A DNA stretch of 64,000 nt, from the NCBI GenBank assembly GCA_003367665.1, contig QKXI01000004.1, positions 248,001 through 312,000 of the forward strand, read 5' to 3'. A program made the translations under genes and the position numbers. The DNA is from Leifsonia sp. ku-ls. GTDB lineage: Bacteria > Actinomycetota > Actinomycetes > Actinomycetales > Microbacteriaceae. The notes under the pieces are model-generated. The model made no database searches and had not been told where the DNA came from. It worked only from the letters and a program-made list of their open reading frames with translations. Of this stretch, positions 39,468 through 49,597 are shown piece after piece (position 1 is the first letter of the stretch; each line of letters starts with the position of its first letter).

Positions 39468-39520
39468 ATTCGTGACGAACGGGCGGTGTTCGTGACGAAG
39501 AGCGCACATTCGGCACGAAT
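39468..39520. repeat. Second array of the 13-bp palindrome, one triplet at 20-bp spacing
   Basis: Copies at 39468 (ATTCGTGACGAAC), 39488 (GTTCGTGACGAAG) and 39508 (ATTCGGCACGAAT), each exactly 20 bp apart. This is the same unit and period as the array at 35585-35723. It sits between rluB and tyrA. Confidence 0.88.
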
Positions 39521-39567
39521 GAAGCGCGCGGCGAACGGCGGTCGTGGGCGCTGGATAGGCTTGTCGG

Positions 39568-40656
39568 GTGACTGAGATCGCCGCCCGCCTCACGGGGCCC
39601 GTCCGCGTCGTCGGCGCGGGGCTGCTCGGCGCATCCGTCGGACTCGGGCTGCGCGCCCGCGGTGTCGACGTTGTGCTCGCCGACGCCTCGCCTGCCCACC
39701 TCCGGCTGGCGGCGGACTATGGGGCCGGGCGACTCGACGACGGGGCAGCGGAGCCGACCCTGATCGTCGTCGCGGTGCCGCCCGACCTCACCGGGCGGGT
39801 CGTCGCCGAGGAGCTCGCGGCGCATCCCGGATCGGTGGTGACCGATGTCGCCAGCGTGAAGGTCGCGCCGCTCGCCGAGCTCGAAGAGTCGGGCGTCGAC
39901 CTCTCCCGCTACGTCGGCGGTCACCCGCTGGCCGGGCGCGAGCGCGGCGGCCCGTCGGCGGCGCGCGCCGACCTGTTCATCGGCCGGCCCTGGGTGGTCG
40001 CCGCCCGGCCGGAGAACCCGCGGTCCGCGGTGAGCCTGGTCGAGGCGCTCATCCTCGACCTCGGCGCGACGCCGGTCGAGATGGATGCCGCGCAGCACGA
40101 CGCCGCGGTCGCCCTCGTCTCGCACGCGCCCCAGATCGTGTCCTCCCTCATGGCCAAACGGCTGACGGACTCTCCGGACGCGGCGCTCGCGCTCGCCGGC
40201 CAGGGCGTGCGCGACGTCACGCGCATCGCGGCGAGCGAGCCGGAGCTGTGGGTGCAGATCCTCGGCGCCAACGCCCCCGCGATCGTGGAGATCCTGCGCG
40301 CCTACCGCGACGACCTCGACCGCGTGCTCGCCGCCCTCGGCGACGTCGACGCGGCGGGCGCCCGGCGCACCATCGCGGAGGAGATCGCGGGCGGCAACGC
40401 CGGTGTCTCGCGGCTCCCGGGCAAGCACGGCCAGGACCGGAAATATTCGCGCTTCGTGGTGATGGTGGAGGACCGTCCCGGTGAGCTGGCGCGGCTGCTG
40501 CACGAGCTCGGGGAGCTCGGCGTCAACATGGAGGACCTGCGGCTGGAGCACTCGCCCGGCGCGCCGTTCGGCCTCGCCGACATCGCGGTGCTGCCCGAGG
40601 TGGTTCACCGCACCGTGGACGACCTGACCGAACGTGGATGGAGGATCACCGGATGA
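39568..40656 (+). CDS. tyrA: Prephenate dehydrogenase with C-terminal ACT domain
   Basis: Tyrosine-pathway enzyme of 362 residues. The NAD-binding loop is [20 protein letters not shown] (about residues 13-32); [19 protein letters not shown] is the substrate region with the conserved His. A C-terminal ACT domain (about 297-362, [19 protein letters not shown]) likely binds tyrosine for feedback control. The GTG at 39568 lies 6 nt after TAGGCT (39556-39561), a leaderless-type promoter right after the palindrome array. It overlaps cmk by 4 nt. Confidence 0.93.
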   Translation: MTEIAARLTGPVRVVGAGLLGASVGLGLRARGVDVVLADASPAHLRLAADYGAGRLDDGAAEPTLIVVAVPPDLTGRVVAEELAAHPGSVVTDVASVKVAPLAELEESGVDLSRYVGGHPLAGRERGGPSAARADLFIGRPWVVAARPENPRSAVSLVEALILDLGATPVEMDAAQHDAAVALVSHAPQIVSSLMAKRLTDSPDAALALAGQGVRDVTRIAASEPELWVQILGANAPAIVEILRAYRDDLDRVLAALGDVDAAGARRTIAEEIAGGNAGVSRLPGKHGQDRKYSRFVVMVEDRPGELARLLHELGELGVNMEDLRLEHSPGAPFGLADIAVLPEVVHRTVDDLTERGWRITG

Positions 40657-41324
40657 CCGAGACCATCGTCGTCGCCGTCGACGGTCCCGCGGGGAGCGGC
40701 AAGTCGAGCGTGAGCAAGGCGGCAGCGCGCCGCCTCGGCTGGGCGTACCTCGACACCGGCGCCGCCTACCGTGCGCTCAGCTGGTACGTGGTCGCCCGGC
40801 AGCTCGACCCGACCGACCCCGCCGCGGTCGTCGCCTCGCTGCCCGACTTCGACTACCGCATCGGCACCGATCCCGACACCTATCACGTGTTCGTCGGCGA
40901 CCGCGACGTGACCGAGGCCATCCGGACGCCGGAGGTGACCGCCGTCGTCAGCGCGATCGCCCGCGTGCCAGAGGTTCGCGCGTTCCTCACCGGGCTGTTC
41001 CGGGACATCATCCGCACCACCGACCGCGACGGGATCGTGGTCGAGGGGCGCGACATCACGACGGTGGTGTGCCCGGATGCGCCGGTGCGCATCCTGCTCA
41101 CCGCCGACGAAGCCGTTAGAATGGCCAGGCGTTCCGCGGAGCTGACCGGCCATTCCGCCGCCCACGTCGGTGAGGCCCTCCGCAGGCGCGACGCGGCAGA
41201 CTCCCGCGTCGTCGACTTCATGAACGCCGCGGACGGTGTGACCACCGTCGACTCCACCGACCTCGACTTCGACCAGACCGTCGACGCGGTCATCCAGGTC
41301 GTACAGAAAGCAGCCCATGTCTGA
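40653..41324 (+). CDS. cmk: Cytidylate kinase
   Basis: A 223-residue kinase that phosphorylates CMP and dCMP. The P-loop is [16 protein letters not shown] (about residues 10-25), followed by [13 protein letters not shown]. The CMP-insert has [17 protein letters not shown], and [15 protein letters not shown] and RRDAADSRV are the catalytic Arg-containing segments. An aroA gene often precedes cmk, but tyrA does here. It overlaps der by 8 nt. Confidence 0.95.
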   Translation: MTETIVVAVDGPAGSGKSSVSKAAARRLGWAYLDTGAAYRALSWYVVARQLDPTDPAAVVASLPDFDYRIGTDPDTYHVFVGDRDVTEAIRTPEVTAVVSAIARVPEVRAFLTGLFRDIIRTTDRDGIVVEGRDITTVVCPDAPVRILLTADEAVRMARRSAELTGHSAAHVGEALRRRDAADSRVVDFMNAADGVTTVDSTDLDFDQTVDAVIQVVQKAAHV

Positions 41325-42822
41325 CATCGAGAACGAGCCCACCGGCGACGACGACCTCGTCGCCCGCCTGTCCGAGATCGACGAGGATCTCGCCGTCCAA
41401 CGCGCCAACGCCCTGCGCAGCGGCCTGGAGGAGTACGAGCTCGACGAGAGCGACCTCGACCTGCTCGAGATCGCCGGAGAGGACGTCGAGGGCATCACGT
41501 ACCTGCCCGCCCTCCCCGTGCTGGCGATCGTCGGCCGGCCGAACGTCGGCAAGTCGGCGCTGGTGAACCGCATCCTCGGCCGCCGCGAGGCCGTCGTCGA
41601 GGACACCCCCGGCGTGACGCGCGACCGCGTCTCCTACCAGGCCGAGTGGAACGGGCGCCGTTTCACCCTGGTCGACACCGGCGGCTGGGAGCCCGACGCC
41701 CGCGGCATCGACGCGTCCGTCGCGGCGCAGGCGGAGGTCGCGATCGACCTCGCCGACGCCGTGCTGTTCGTCGTGGATGCGACGGTGGGCGCCACCTCCA
41801 CGGACGAGCACGTCGTCCGGCTGCTGCGGAAGACCAAGAAGCCGGTCTTCCTCGCCGCCAACAAGGTGGACGACGCCCGTCAGGAGCCGTACGCCACCGA
41901 GCTGTGGTCCCTGGGTCTCGGCGAGCCGCATCCCGTGTCCGCCCTGCACGGCCGCGGCGTCGCCGACCTGCTGGACGAGATCCTGGAGGTGCTGCCCGAG
42001 GTCTCGGCCGTCGCCAAGCAGGAGGTCGGCGGCCCGCGCCGCGTGGCGATCGTCGGTCGGCCGAACGTCGGCAAGTCGTCGCTGCTCAACAAGGCCGCGG
42101 GCGAGGAGCGCGTCGTGGTCAACGAGCTCGCCGGCACGACGCGCGACCCGGTCGACGAGCAGGTCGAGCTGGGCGGCAAGGTCTGGCGGTTCGTCGACAC
42201 CGCCGGCATCCGCCGCCGGGTGCATCTGCAGCAGGGCGCCGACTTCTACGCGTCTCTGCGCACCTCCACCGCGCTGGAGAAGGCGGAGGTCGCGGTGGTC
42301 GTGCTCGACGTGAGCGAGCCGATCAGCGAGCAGGATGTGCGCATCATCGACCTCGTGCTGGAGTCGGGCCGTGCGCTCGTGCTCGCCTTCAACAAGTGGG
42401 ACCTGCTCGACGACGACCGTCGCCGCTACCTGGAGCGGGAGATCGAACAGGACCTGGCGCACGTCTCGTGGGCGCCGCGCGTGAACATCTCCGCGCGCAC
42501 CGGCCGTCACCTGGAGAAGCTGGTGCCCGCGCTGGAGCTGGCGCTGGAGTCGTGGGACACCCGCATCCCGACCGGCAAGTTCAACGCGTTCCTCGCCGAG
42601 CTGACGGCGGCGCACCCGCACCCGGTGCGCGGCGGGAAGCAGCCACGCATCCTGTTCGGCACGCAGGCGTCGAGCCGGCCGCCGACATTCGTGGTGTTCA
42701 CGACCGGCTTCCTCGACCCGGGCTACCGCCGGTACATCATCCGGCGGCTGCGCGAGGTGTACGGCTTCGAGGGCACGCCCATCGTGCTCAACATGCGCGT
42801 GCGCGAGAAGCGCAAGCGCTAG
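41317..42822 (+). CDS. der: Ribosome biogenesis GTPase Der (EngA)
   Basis: A 501-residue GTPase with two tandem G domains, needed for 50S assembly. Both P-loops read GRPNVGKS (about residues 72-79 and 246-253). The switch motifs DTPGVTRD and [10 protein letters not shown], and the NKVD and NKWD specificity motifs, are intact, and a C-terminal KH-like domain ends MRVREKRKR. An acidic N-terminal extension of about 60 residues precedes the first G domain, a usual actinobacterial feature. The stop overlaps the stop of the convergent hydrolase gene by 4 nt, so no separate terminator fits there. Confidence 0.95.
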   Translation: MSDIENEPTGDDDLVARLSEIDEDLAVQRANALRSGLEEYELDESDLDLLEIAGEDVEGITYLPALPVLAIVGRPNVGKSALVNRILGRREAVVEDTPGVTRDRVSYQAEWNGRRFTLVDTGGWEPDARGIDASVAAQAEVAIDLADAVLFVVDATVGATSTDEHVVRLLRKTKKPVFLAANKVDDARQEPYATELWSLGLGEPHPVSALHGRGVADLLDEILEVLPEVSAVAKQEVGGPRRVAIVGRPNVGKSSLLNKAAGEERVVVNELAGTTRDPVDEQVELGGKVWRFVDTAGIRRRVHLQQGADFYASLRTSTALEKAEVAVVVLDVSEPISEQDVRIIDLVLESGRALVLAFNKWDLLDDDRRRYLEREIEQDLAHVSWAPRVNISARTGRHLEKLVPALELALESWDTRIPTGKFNAFLAELTAAHPHPVRGGKQPRILFGTQASSRPPTFVVFTTGFLDPGYRRYIIRRLREVYGFEGTPIVLNMRVREKRKR

Positions 42823-44738
42823 CGCTGACGGGCGACGTCGAGCACGGGCCCGAACGCGTCGGGCGGGTGCACCTGCACCACCGGCGCGGTGCCCTCGGGG
42901 AACAGCCGCGCCACGGCGGTCGGGTCGGCCCGGTCGTCGACCGTGACGTCGATCGACTCGCGCCAGCGGCCGTCCGAGAGGCGCTGCACGGTCGCCTCCC
43001 ACGTGATCCCGGGCGTCTCGCGTGCCTGCAGCCGCAGGTGGATGCCGACGGCGCTCCGGCGCGCCAGCAGCGACAGCAGGCCCCGGTACACCGCGCTGCG
43101 TCCCGCGGCGATCAGCCACGGGTCGAGCTCGCGGACGAGCAGGTCGGCGTTCCACAGGATCGTCGTGGCGAAACCGCTGCGTGACTGGTAGACGTCCACT
43201 GCGAGCACGCCGGGCAGGCGACGGACCGTCTGCCGCAGCGTCCCGCGCGTGATGCCCTCCTCGACCGTGCTGTGCAGGTAAAGCGGGACGGACGCCCGAG
43301 GCGGCAGGCCGCCGGCGCGCATCGCGGCGTGATCGTGGATGCGCTGCTCCGGCGTGAAGTACGCCGCCAGTTCCGCGAGCACCGCGGCCACGCGCGGGTC
43401 CGGCGGCTCGGACTCGATCGCCGCCGCCGTGTCGGCGTACGCCGTCGACTGGTGCAGCGCGCCGAGGCGGAAGCCGTGCGCCAGGGGCGGTCGCGCCTTG
43501 ACTGTGAGGAACACCGTCCCGGCGTCGAGCCGCACCGGGTTGTCGCGTCCCTCCACCCGGGGAACCGGGTCGAGCACGTGCTCGAGCGCCAGGACGTTCA
43601 CGCCGTCCGGCACCGCGATGCGGCCGAGCGGCGACCCGGCCACCACCAGGTGCGTCACGGTCAGTCCCTCGGCGACCGCCGCCGAGGCGACCTGCGCCGC
43701 GACCATTCCGCCGAGGCTGAACCCGGTGAGCAGCACGGGCTCGCCGGGCCGCACGCCCGCCTCCCGCATGGCGTGGAGCGCCGCCCGGGTGACGGTGGGG
43801 ACCTCGCCGGCGCCGATCAGCAGGTCGGCCGTGAGATCGTTCGGCGCCGCGCCGGCCCGGGGATGCCACGACTTCGTGCTCGCGAACTGGACGATCCACC
43901 TCCGTTCGCCCGCAGCCCGGACCTCGACGACGCGCACCAGCGCGACGTCCGCCCGGTCGTCGAGGTCGGGGTCGCAGAGGTCGTCGATCTCGCGCTGGCT
44001 GAGGAACACCTCGCGCAGCGAGCGGACGGAGCGCCGACGCATCGCCCCTGCGGCGATCCCCGGCTGGCCGAGCGGGTCGGGGGAGGGGCCGAGCGGCAGC
44101 CCGAGCAGGCCGCCCGGCACGTCCACGAGCCCCGGCGTCGGCACGTACTCGTCGCCACGCGAGAGGTCGCTCCACCAGTCGAGCACGTCGGCGATCAGCG
44201 GGAACGCGCGCGCCAGGAAGTCGTCGTAGCGGACCAGCACGGCGTCGTGGCCGTCGCGGAGCAGCCCTCGCCTCCGGCCGAGACCCACGACCTTGCGCAG
44301 GATCGCCGGGAGGGTGAACACGGCGAGGTACGGCCGCGCCCGCCAGCGGGGGAGCGCGAGACCGACGAGGGACACCAGCAGGGCGACCGGCCCGAGCAGC
44401 CAGCCCGCCACGCCTGCGGCTCCGCCGACGGCTCGCGGCACGAGCGACAGGTACAGGCCGCTGAGCGCCACCCGACGCGTCCGCCGCGAGACCGGTGCGG
44501 GGACGCCGAACGGGTACGGGACGCGCTGTCTCCGCTGGACCGCGAACCAGAGCCAGGCGGCCAGCACGACGGCCAGCCAGCCGACGACGGCGACGACACC
44601 GCCCACGATCCCGAGCGCCAGCAGGGCGAGACCCAGGCCGAGCGCGACCGGGACGCCGATCACCAGGTCGATGACGAGCGCGATGCGGCCCGCCGTCGTC
44701 CGCCCCCGCCACAGCTGCGGGAACGGCTGCGACGGCAT
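42819..44738 (-). CDS. Large membrane-anchored alpha/beta-hydrolase-like protein
   Basis: A 639-residue protein. The first 140 or so residues hold four predicted helices in two hydrophobic pairs. The soluble C-terminal part contains a lipase-type nucleophile elbow, [20 protein letters not shown] (Ser at about residue 343), and [10 protein letters not shown] after it. A candidate acid is in [13 protein letters not shown], and HDHAAM could provide the histidine. The middle part ([23 protein letters not shown]) resembles lipase/esterase substrate regions. I do not recognise a named family; lipase-like cutinase or phospholipase action is possible. It may be bound to the membrane with its active site on the cytoplasmic or extracellular side; the topology is unclear. 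Confidence 0.7.
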   Translation of the reverse strand: MPSQPFPQLWRGRTTAGRIALVIDLVIGVPVALGLGLALLALGIVGGVVAVVGWLAVVLAAWLWFAVQRRQRVPYPFGVPAPVSRRTRRVALSGLYLSLVPRAVGGAAGVAGWLLGPVALLVSLVGLALPRWRARPYLAVFTLPAILRKVVGLGRRRGLLRDGHDAVLVRYDDFLARAFPLIADVLDWWSDLSRGDEYVPTPGLVDVPGGLLGLPLGPSPDPLGQPGIAAGAMRRRSVRSLREVFLSQREIDDLCDPDLDDRADVALVRVVEVRAAGERRWIVQFASTKSWHPRAGAAPNDLTADLLIGAGEVPTVTRAALHAMREAGVRPGEPVLLTGFSLGGMVAAQVASAAVAEGLTVTHLVVAGSPLGRIAVPDGVNVLALEHVLDPVPRVEGRDNPVRLDAGTVFLTVKARPPLAHGFRLGALHQSTAYADTAAAIESEPPDPRVAAVLAELAAYFTPEQRIHDHAAMRAGGLPPRASVPLYLHSTVEEGITRGTLRQTVRRLPGVLAVDVYQSRSGFATTILWNADLLVRELDPWLIAAGRSAVYRGLLSLLARRSAVGIHLRLQARETPGITWEATVQRLSDGRWRESIDVTVDDRADPTAVARLFPEGTAPVVQVHPPDAFGPVLDVARQR

Positions 44739-44988
44739 GGGGCCAGCCTAGTCCGGGGCCTCCGACATCCTTCGGGGCTTCATGCATACGCATAGACGCC
44801 CGGTCCCGCAAGCGCGACACGCCGGTGCCGGCCGACCGACGAGGCCCGAATGCGCCCCCAAAGGAGGGGCGACCACAAAGGGGGTATTTGTACCCCGATT
44901 TGTCCTCACTAGGGTGGACAACCGGGAGCTACCCGACCGTGCCCACCCGAGGGCCGGGCTCCCGACGATCAAGGACGCATACCCGACA
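44739..44988 (+). promoter_or_regulatory. Regulatory gap before the GT2 gene
   Basis: This 250-bp stretch is free of genes. It contains a 16-bp inverted repeat GGGGTA-TTTG-TACCCC (44881-44896), then a TAGGGT -10 candidate (44910-44915) with a transcript start near 44921, about 68 nt before the GT2 start. A GCGCCCC...GGGGCG hairpin lies near 44848-44868. The inverted repeat just upstream of -10 fits an operator. Confidence 0.55.
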
Positions 44989-47340
44989 ATGAGTTCTACA
45001 GCCGAATACACCCCTGCCCGAAAGCGCCAGCTCGGCTCCGAGAAGCGCACAGAGCCCCTCCCGACGGTCCACCCGAAGCCGTCCGACCGGAAGATCACCT
45101 GGAGCCGCGTCGCCATCGTGCTGACCGTGCTGTTCTGGGCGATCTACGTGGTCACCACGATCATCCGCCAGTTCATCGACAGCGGCAGCCAGAACTTCCG
45201 CTTCACGATGGAGGCCATCGGCTACACGGTGGTCGTGACCTTCCTCACCTTCTCCGCCCTGATGTACCTGGTGGCGCGGCAGGGGGCGCTGCAGCGCTTC
45301 CAGAAGCACGTCCGCGTGCCGCGCGCCGAGCTCGACCGGCACTTCGCCGACAACCAGCCGTCGATGACCGTGCTGGTGCCCTCCTACGCGGAGGAGCCGG
45401 AGGTCGTCCGGATGACGCTGCTCTCCGCCGCGCTGCAGGAGTTCCCGTCGAAGCGCGTCGTGCTGCTGCTCGACGACAACCCGAACCCGACCGACCCGGC
45501 CGTGCGCGACCGGCTGGAGGCCACCCGCGACCTCGCTCACGACATCCTCGCGATGCTGGCCGAGCCGCGCTTCCGCTTCACCGACGCGCTGCTGCGCTAC
45601 GAGCTGGGCGACAGCGGGGTGTACGCGACCGACGAGGCCGCGCTCGAACTCGCCGCGCACTACCGCTGGGCCGCCGAGTGGCTTTACGCGCAGGCCGACC
45701 AGCACGCGCTCGGCGACCACGTCGACGTCTTCTTCGCCGACCAGGTGCTGCGCGCCCTCGGCGACGACCTCGCCCTCACCGGGGAGGCCGTCTCGGCGGC
45801 CATCGCGGAGGGCGCCTCGCTCACCTCCAAGCGCGTCGCGCAGCTGTACCGCCGTCTCGCCTGGACCTTCGACGCCGACCTCGCCGTCTTCGAGCGCAAG
45901 AAGTGGGCGTCGCTGTCGCACGAGGCCAACAAGGCGATGAACCTGAACGCCTACATCGGCCTGATGGGCGGCACCTACCGGGTCGAGGAGACGCCGGACG
46001 GCCCCATCCTGAACCCGGTTCCCGCCGGCCAGCGCCGCGCGGGCGACGTCGAGATCCCGGACAGCGACTTCCTGCTGACCCTGGACGCCGACTCGATCCT
46101 GCTGCGCGAGTATTGCCTCCGGCTGACCTACTTCCTGCAGCAGCCCGACAACGCGCGGGTCGCGGTCACCCAGACCCCGTATTCGTCGTTCCGCGGCGCC
46201 GGGACCCGCATCGAGCGCCTCGCCGGGGCGACCACCGACATCCAGCACATCCTGCACCAGGGCAAGTCGTACTACGGCGCCACGTTCTGGGTGGGCGCGA
46301 ACGCGGTCATCCGCAAGCGCGCGCTGGAGGACATCGTCGAGACCGAGTACGTCGGCGGGTTCGAGGTGCGCCGCTACATCCAGGACCGCACGGTCATCGA
46401 GGACACCGAGTCGAGCATCGACCTCGGCACGCACGGCTGGACGCTGGTGAACTACCCGGAGCGCCTCAGCTACTCGGCCACCCCGCCGGACTTCGGCTCC
46501 CTGATCGTGCAGCGGCGACGCTGGGCGAACGGCGGCCTGCTGATCCTGCCGAAGCTGTGGCGGCAGGTGAAGGAGCGCAAGCGCCGCGGCGAGACCGTGT
46601 CCCGCATCGAGCTGCTGCTGCGCGTCAACTACATGGCGTCGATCTGCTGGGCCAGCTTCGGCCTGGTGTTCCTGCTGGCGTACCCGTACGACGGCCGGCT
46701 GCTCAGCCCCATGGTGCTCCTCGCCGCGCTGCCGTACTTCATCAGCCAGGCGGCCGACCTCCGCTACTCCGGCTACAAGGCCACCGACATCTTCCGGATC
46801 TACGGCTTCAACCTCATCCTGCTCCCGGTGAACCTGGCGGGTGTGCTCAAGTCGATCCAGCAGTCGCTGACCGGCAAGAAGATCCCGTTCGCCCGCACGC
46901 CGAAGGTGAAGAACCGCACCGCCTCGCCGCTGCTGTACGTGATCGCGCCGCTCGCGATCGTCGCCTTCTCCCTCTTCACCCTGTGGCGTGACGTGAACGC
47001 CCAGAACTGGGGCAACGCCGCGTTCGCCGCCTTCAACGCGACGCTGGCGATCTGGGCGATCGTCGCCTACATCGGCGTCGGCAACACCATCGTCGACATC
47101 TGGCTCGGGATGACGAAGCCGCTCTACGTGTCCACGTCGCGCAAGCGGCGCACCGCCGAGGTGGAGCCGGTGACCGAGTCGCTCGACTGGCGTTCGGTGC
47201 TCTACCACGGCCACACCGGCGGCGAGGTGCCGCACCTGGCGGGCGTCGGCGCGGTCGTCGAGCCGGCCGCCGAGGAGCCGGCCGCGGCGTCGTCGAGCGG
47301 CGACGAGTCGGTCGACGCGGGCGAGAAGCAGGCCGCCTGA
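44989..47340 (+). CDS. Family 2 glycosyltransferase, cellulose-synthase-like
   Basis: A 783-residue membrane glycosyltransferase. Two helices lie near residues 38-58 and 75-95, then a cytoplasmic GT-A domain, then about five C-terminal helices (about 545-720). The processive GT2 signature D, D(x)D, ED, QxxRW is visible: LLLDDNP (about 159), TLDADSI (about 362), VIEDTESS (about 469) and QRRRWANG (about 507). It would extend a beta-linked polysaccharide and export it. No PilZ domain is evident, so c-di-GMP control is not indicated. The start ATG 44989 (MSSTAEYTPARKR) is favoured over the longer upstream reading. It ends in TGATG with the next gene. Confidence 0.88.
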   Translation: MSSTAEYTPARKRQLGSEKRTEPLPTVHPKPSDRKITWSRVAIVLTVLFWAIYVVTTIIRQFIDSGSQNFRFTMEAIGYTVVVTFLTFSALMYLVARQGALQRFQKHVRVPRAELDRHFADNQPSMTVLVPSYAEEPEVVRMTLLSAALQEFPSKRVVLLLDDNPNPTDPAVRDRLEATRDLAHDILAMLAEPRFRFTDALLRYELGDSGVYATDEAALELAAHYRWAAEWLYAQADQHALGDHVDVFFADQVLRALGDDLALTGEAVSAAIAEGASLTSKRVAQLYRRLAWTFDADLAVFERKKWASLSHEANKAMNLNAYIGLMGGTYRVEETPDGPILNPVPAGQRRAGDVEIPDSDFLLTLDADSILLREYCLRLTYFLQQPDNARVAVTQTPYSSFRGAGTRIERLAGATTDIQHILHQGKSYYGATFWVGANAVIRKRALEDIVETEYVGGFEVRRYIQDRTVIEDTESSIDLGTHGWTLVNYPERLSYSATPPDFGSLIVQRRRWANGGLLILPKLWRQVKERKRRGETVSRIELLLRVNYMASICWASFGLVFLLAYPYDGRLLSPMVLLAALPYFISQAADLRYSGYKATDIFRIYGFNLILLPVNLAGVLKSIQQSLTGKKIPFARTPKVKNRTASPLLYVIAPLAIVAFSLFTLWRDVNAQNWGNAAFAAFNATLAIWAIVAYIGVGNTIVDIWLGMTKPLYVSTSRKRRTAEVEPVTESLDWRSVLYHGHTGGEVPHLAGVGAVVEPAAEEPAAASSSGDESVDAGEKQAA

Positions 47341-48947
47341 TGGCCGCGAAGAAGAAGGCCGCGGCGCGGGACGCCGTGGAGCGTGCCCAGGCGCCCGAGT
47401 CGGACACCGGCCGTCGGCTGTCCGTGTGGCGTGTCATCGGCGCCGCGCTGGTCGCGGTGGTCGTCGTCTCGGCCGGCGCCGTCGGCTTCCAGTGGTGGAG
47501 CGCGCGGGCGGCCGTGGACGTGCAGCCCTGGTTCGCGTCCTATGTGGACGTGACCGCCACCCCGCGGTTCGCGTTCGAGAACCTCGGCGGCACCACCACG
47601 AAGGACGCCGTGCTGTCGTTCGTCGTCTCGTCGAAGGACGAGCCGTGCGAGCCGAGCTGGGGCGGCGCGTACACGCTCGACCAGGCGCGCGGCTCCCTCG
47701 ACCTCGACCGCCGGATCGCGCGGCTACAGCAGCAGGGCGGGACGATCGCCGTGTCGTTCGGCGGCCAGCGGAACGACGAGCTGGCGGTCGGCTGCACCGA
47801 CGCGTCCGCGCTGAAGAAGGCGTACGCGTCCGTAGTGGACCGCTACAAGGTCGGCACCATCGACCTCGACCTGGAGGGCAGCGGCCTCTCCGACCACGCC
47901 GCCTCCGAGCGCCGTGCGTCCGCGATCGCCGCCCTTCAGCAGGAGCGCCGCGGCACCGGCAAGGGCCTCGCCGTGTGGCTCACGCTGCCCGTCGCGCCCA
48001 GCGGCATGACGTCGGATGCGACCGACGCGATCGCCGCCATGCTGAAGGCGAAGGTCGACATCGCCGGCGTCAACGTGATGACGATGGACTTCGGCGACGC
48101 CAAGAAGGCGAAGACCTCGATGGCGAAGACCGCGGAGGCGGCCGTCTCGGCGGCGCAGCGCCAGCTCGGCGTGCTCTACGACCGCGCCGGCCTGCACCAG
48201 AGCGACCCGAGCCTGTGGGCCAAGCTCGGCGCAACCCCGATGATCGGCCAGAACGACGTGGAGGACGAAGTGTTCACCCTCCAGGACGCCTCGGACTTCA
48301 ACAGCTGGGCCGTCTCCACCGGCCTGGGCCGGATGTCGATGTGGTCGGCCAACCGCGACAAGACGTGCGGCTCGAACTACGTCGACCTGTCGGTCGTCTC
48401 GGACGCCTGCAGCGGCGTCGACCAGGGCAAGAAGACGTTCGCCGCAGCCCTGGCGAAGGGCTTCGCCGGCCACATCGCGCTGGGGGAGGGGGCCGTCACC
48501 ACGGCCGAGCCGACCACCACCGCGGCCAAGGACGACCCGAAGACCTCGCCGTACCCGATCTGGGCGGAGAAGAACTCGTACCTGAAGGGCACGAAGGTGG
48601 TCTGGCACCACAACGTCTACCAGGCGAAGTGGTGGACGAAGGGCGACGTCCCGGACAACCCCGTGCTGAACGCGTGGGAGACGCCGTGGGAGCTCGTCGG
48701 CCCCGTGCTGCCGGGCGAGACGCCCATCCCGCAGCCGACCCTGCCGGCCGGCACGTACCCGACCTGGAGCGGCACCACCGCGTACGACAAGGGCCAGCGC
48801 GTCCTGTTCGACGGCGTGCCCTTCGAGGCCAAGTGGTGGACGCAGGGCGACAGCCCCGAGGCGGCGTCCGCCGACCCCGACTCGTCGCCGTGGACGCCGC
48901 TCACGCAGGACGAGATCGACCAGATCCTCGGCGGCTCCGGCCGCTGA
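47340..48947 (+). CDS. GH18-like membrane protein with two carbohydrate-binding repeats
   Basis: A 535-residue protein that starts with a cytoplasmic Lys/Ala tail and one membrane helix (about residues 30-50). Its extracellular part has a chitinase-like GH18 barrel (about 60-385) in which the DxxDxDxE-like strand reads GTIDLDLEGSG (about 172-182), with one D missing from the strict motif. Two C-terminal aromatic domains with similar sequence (YPIWAEKNSYLKGTKVVWHH and YPTWSGTTAYDKGQRVLF, each ending in AKWWT) look like CBM5/12 chitin-binding modules. It is coupled to the GT2 gene by a 1-nt overlap, so it probably trims or tethers that polymer. The exact sugar is unknown. Confidence 0.85.
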   Translation: MAAKKKAAARDAVERAQAPESDTGRRLSVWRVIGAALVAVVVVSAGAVGFQWWSARAAVDVQPWFASYVDVTATPRFAFENLGGTTTKDAVLSFVVSSKDEPCEPSWGGAYTLDQARGSLDLDRRIARLQQQGGTIAVSFGGQRNDELAVGCTDASALKKAYASVVDRYKVGTIDLDLEGSGLSDHAASERRASAIAALQQERRGTGKGLAVWLTLPVAPSGMTSDATDAIAAMLKAKVDIAGVNVMTMDFGDAKKAKTSMAKTAEAAVSAAQRQLGVLYDRAGLHQSDPSLWAKLGATPMIGQNDVEDEVFTLQDASDFNSWAVSTGLGRMSMWSANRDKTCGSNYVDLSVVSDACSGVDQGKKTFAAALAKGFAGHIALGEGAVTTAEPTTTAAKDDPKTSPYPIWAEKNSYLKGTKVVWHHNVYQAKWWTKGDVPDNPVLNAWETPWELVGPVLPGETPIPQPTLPAGTYPTWSGTTAYDKGQRVLFDGVPFEAKWWTQGDSPEAASADPDSSPWTPLTQDEIDQILGGSGR

Positions 48948-49208
48948 CCCAGGATCGGCGGCGGGACGCTGACTCCCCCCATCGCGTCCCGTCGCCGACT
49001 CGACCCGGACCCCGCTGCGGGGTGGGACACGTCCGGGCGCCCGCGCGCGCCGTTTTTTCGGCCGGCGCGCGCGAGCGCAGTGCCGACGGGGACGGGCGCG
49101 CCTTCGGGTGGTGCGTTCGTCCCCGCACGGTCTCGCGCGGTGTACACCGGGCATCCGCCGACACGGTAGGATGGTCGAGTTGCCTCGCCGCTCAGCGGTG
49201 CGGTGCAA
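48948..49208 (+). other. Gap with hairpin and tRNA promoter
   Basis: This 261-bp gap follows the GH18-like gene. It has an 11-bp GC stem (49042-49052 with 49063-49073) whose loop begins with TTTTTT, unlike an ordinary terminator where T residues follow. A tRNA promoter candidate, TAGGAT at 49167-49172, lies 37 bp before tRNA-Pro. Confidence 0.5.
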
Positions 49209-49282
<74 letters not shown>

Positions 49283-49305
49283 CGTTTTCGAAGAAGGCCG
49301 GTGTC

Positions 49306-49581
49306 ATGGCCTGCGTTAACACGAGGACGAGGATGAATCGAGCATCCGTTCCGTACCTGATGGGCTTCGCGCTGGCGTCTTTGGTCGTCTTGCTGTGTTT
49401 CTTCGGCGTGGCCGTGTTCGCGCCGATGCCCTACGCCGCGATCGCCCTTGCTGTCACGCCGGTGCCGTTCATCGGGGTCATGACGGCTCTCGTTCTGCGG
49501 ATACGGCTGTCCGTGCGGGCGCTGAGGAATGCCCGCAACGCCTCACGAGCAGAAGGCGCGTCCGGCGACACTCGGCAATGA
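49306..49581 (+). CDS. Small two-helix membrane protein
   Basis: A 91-residue protein with two predicted membrane helices (about residues 18-40 and 44-68) and a basic cytoplasmic tail (RLSVRALRNARNASRAEG). The start is uncertain: ATG 49306 has AGAAGG 8 nt upstream, while ATG 49333 follows ACGAGGACGAGG directly. I do not recognise it. It begins 24 bp after tRNA-Pro, so it might be read from the tRNA promoter. Confidence 0.6.
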   Translation: MACVNTRTRMNRASVPYLMGFALASLVVLLCFFGVAVFAPMPYAAIALAVTPVPFIGVMTALVLRIRLSVRALRNARNASRAEGASGDTRQ

Positions 49582-49597
49582 GGAGCGAGGGGACGGG

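Noticed and set aside
35585-39520. Mobile element flanked by repeats
   Set aside because: The region between the arrays holds conserved core genes (parA, scpAB, rluB) in their usual order, with no transposase or integrase, and codon use looks normal.
49042-49073. Classical intrinsic terminator after the GH18-like gene
   Set aside because: The T run is inside the loop and not after the stem, so it is listed only as a hairpin in the gap and not as a confirmed terminator.
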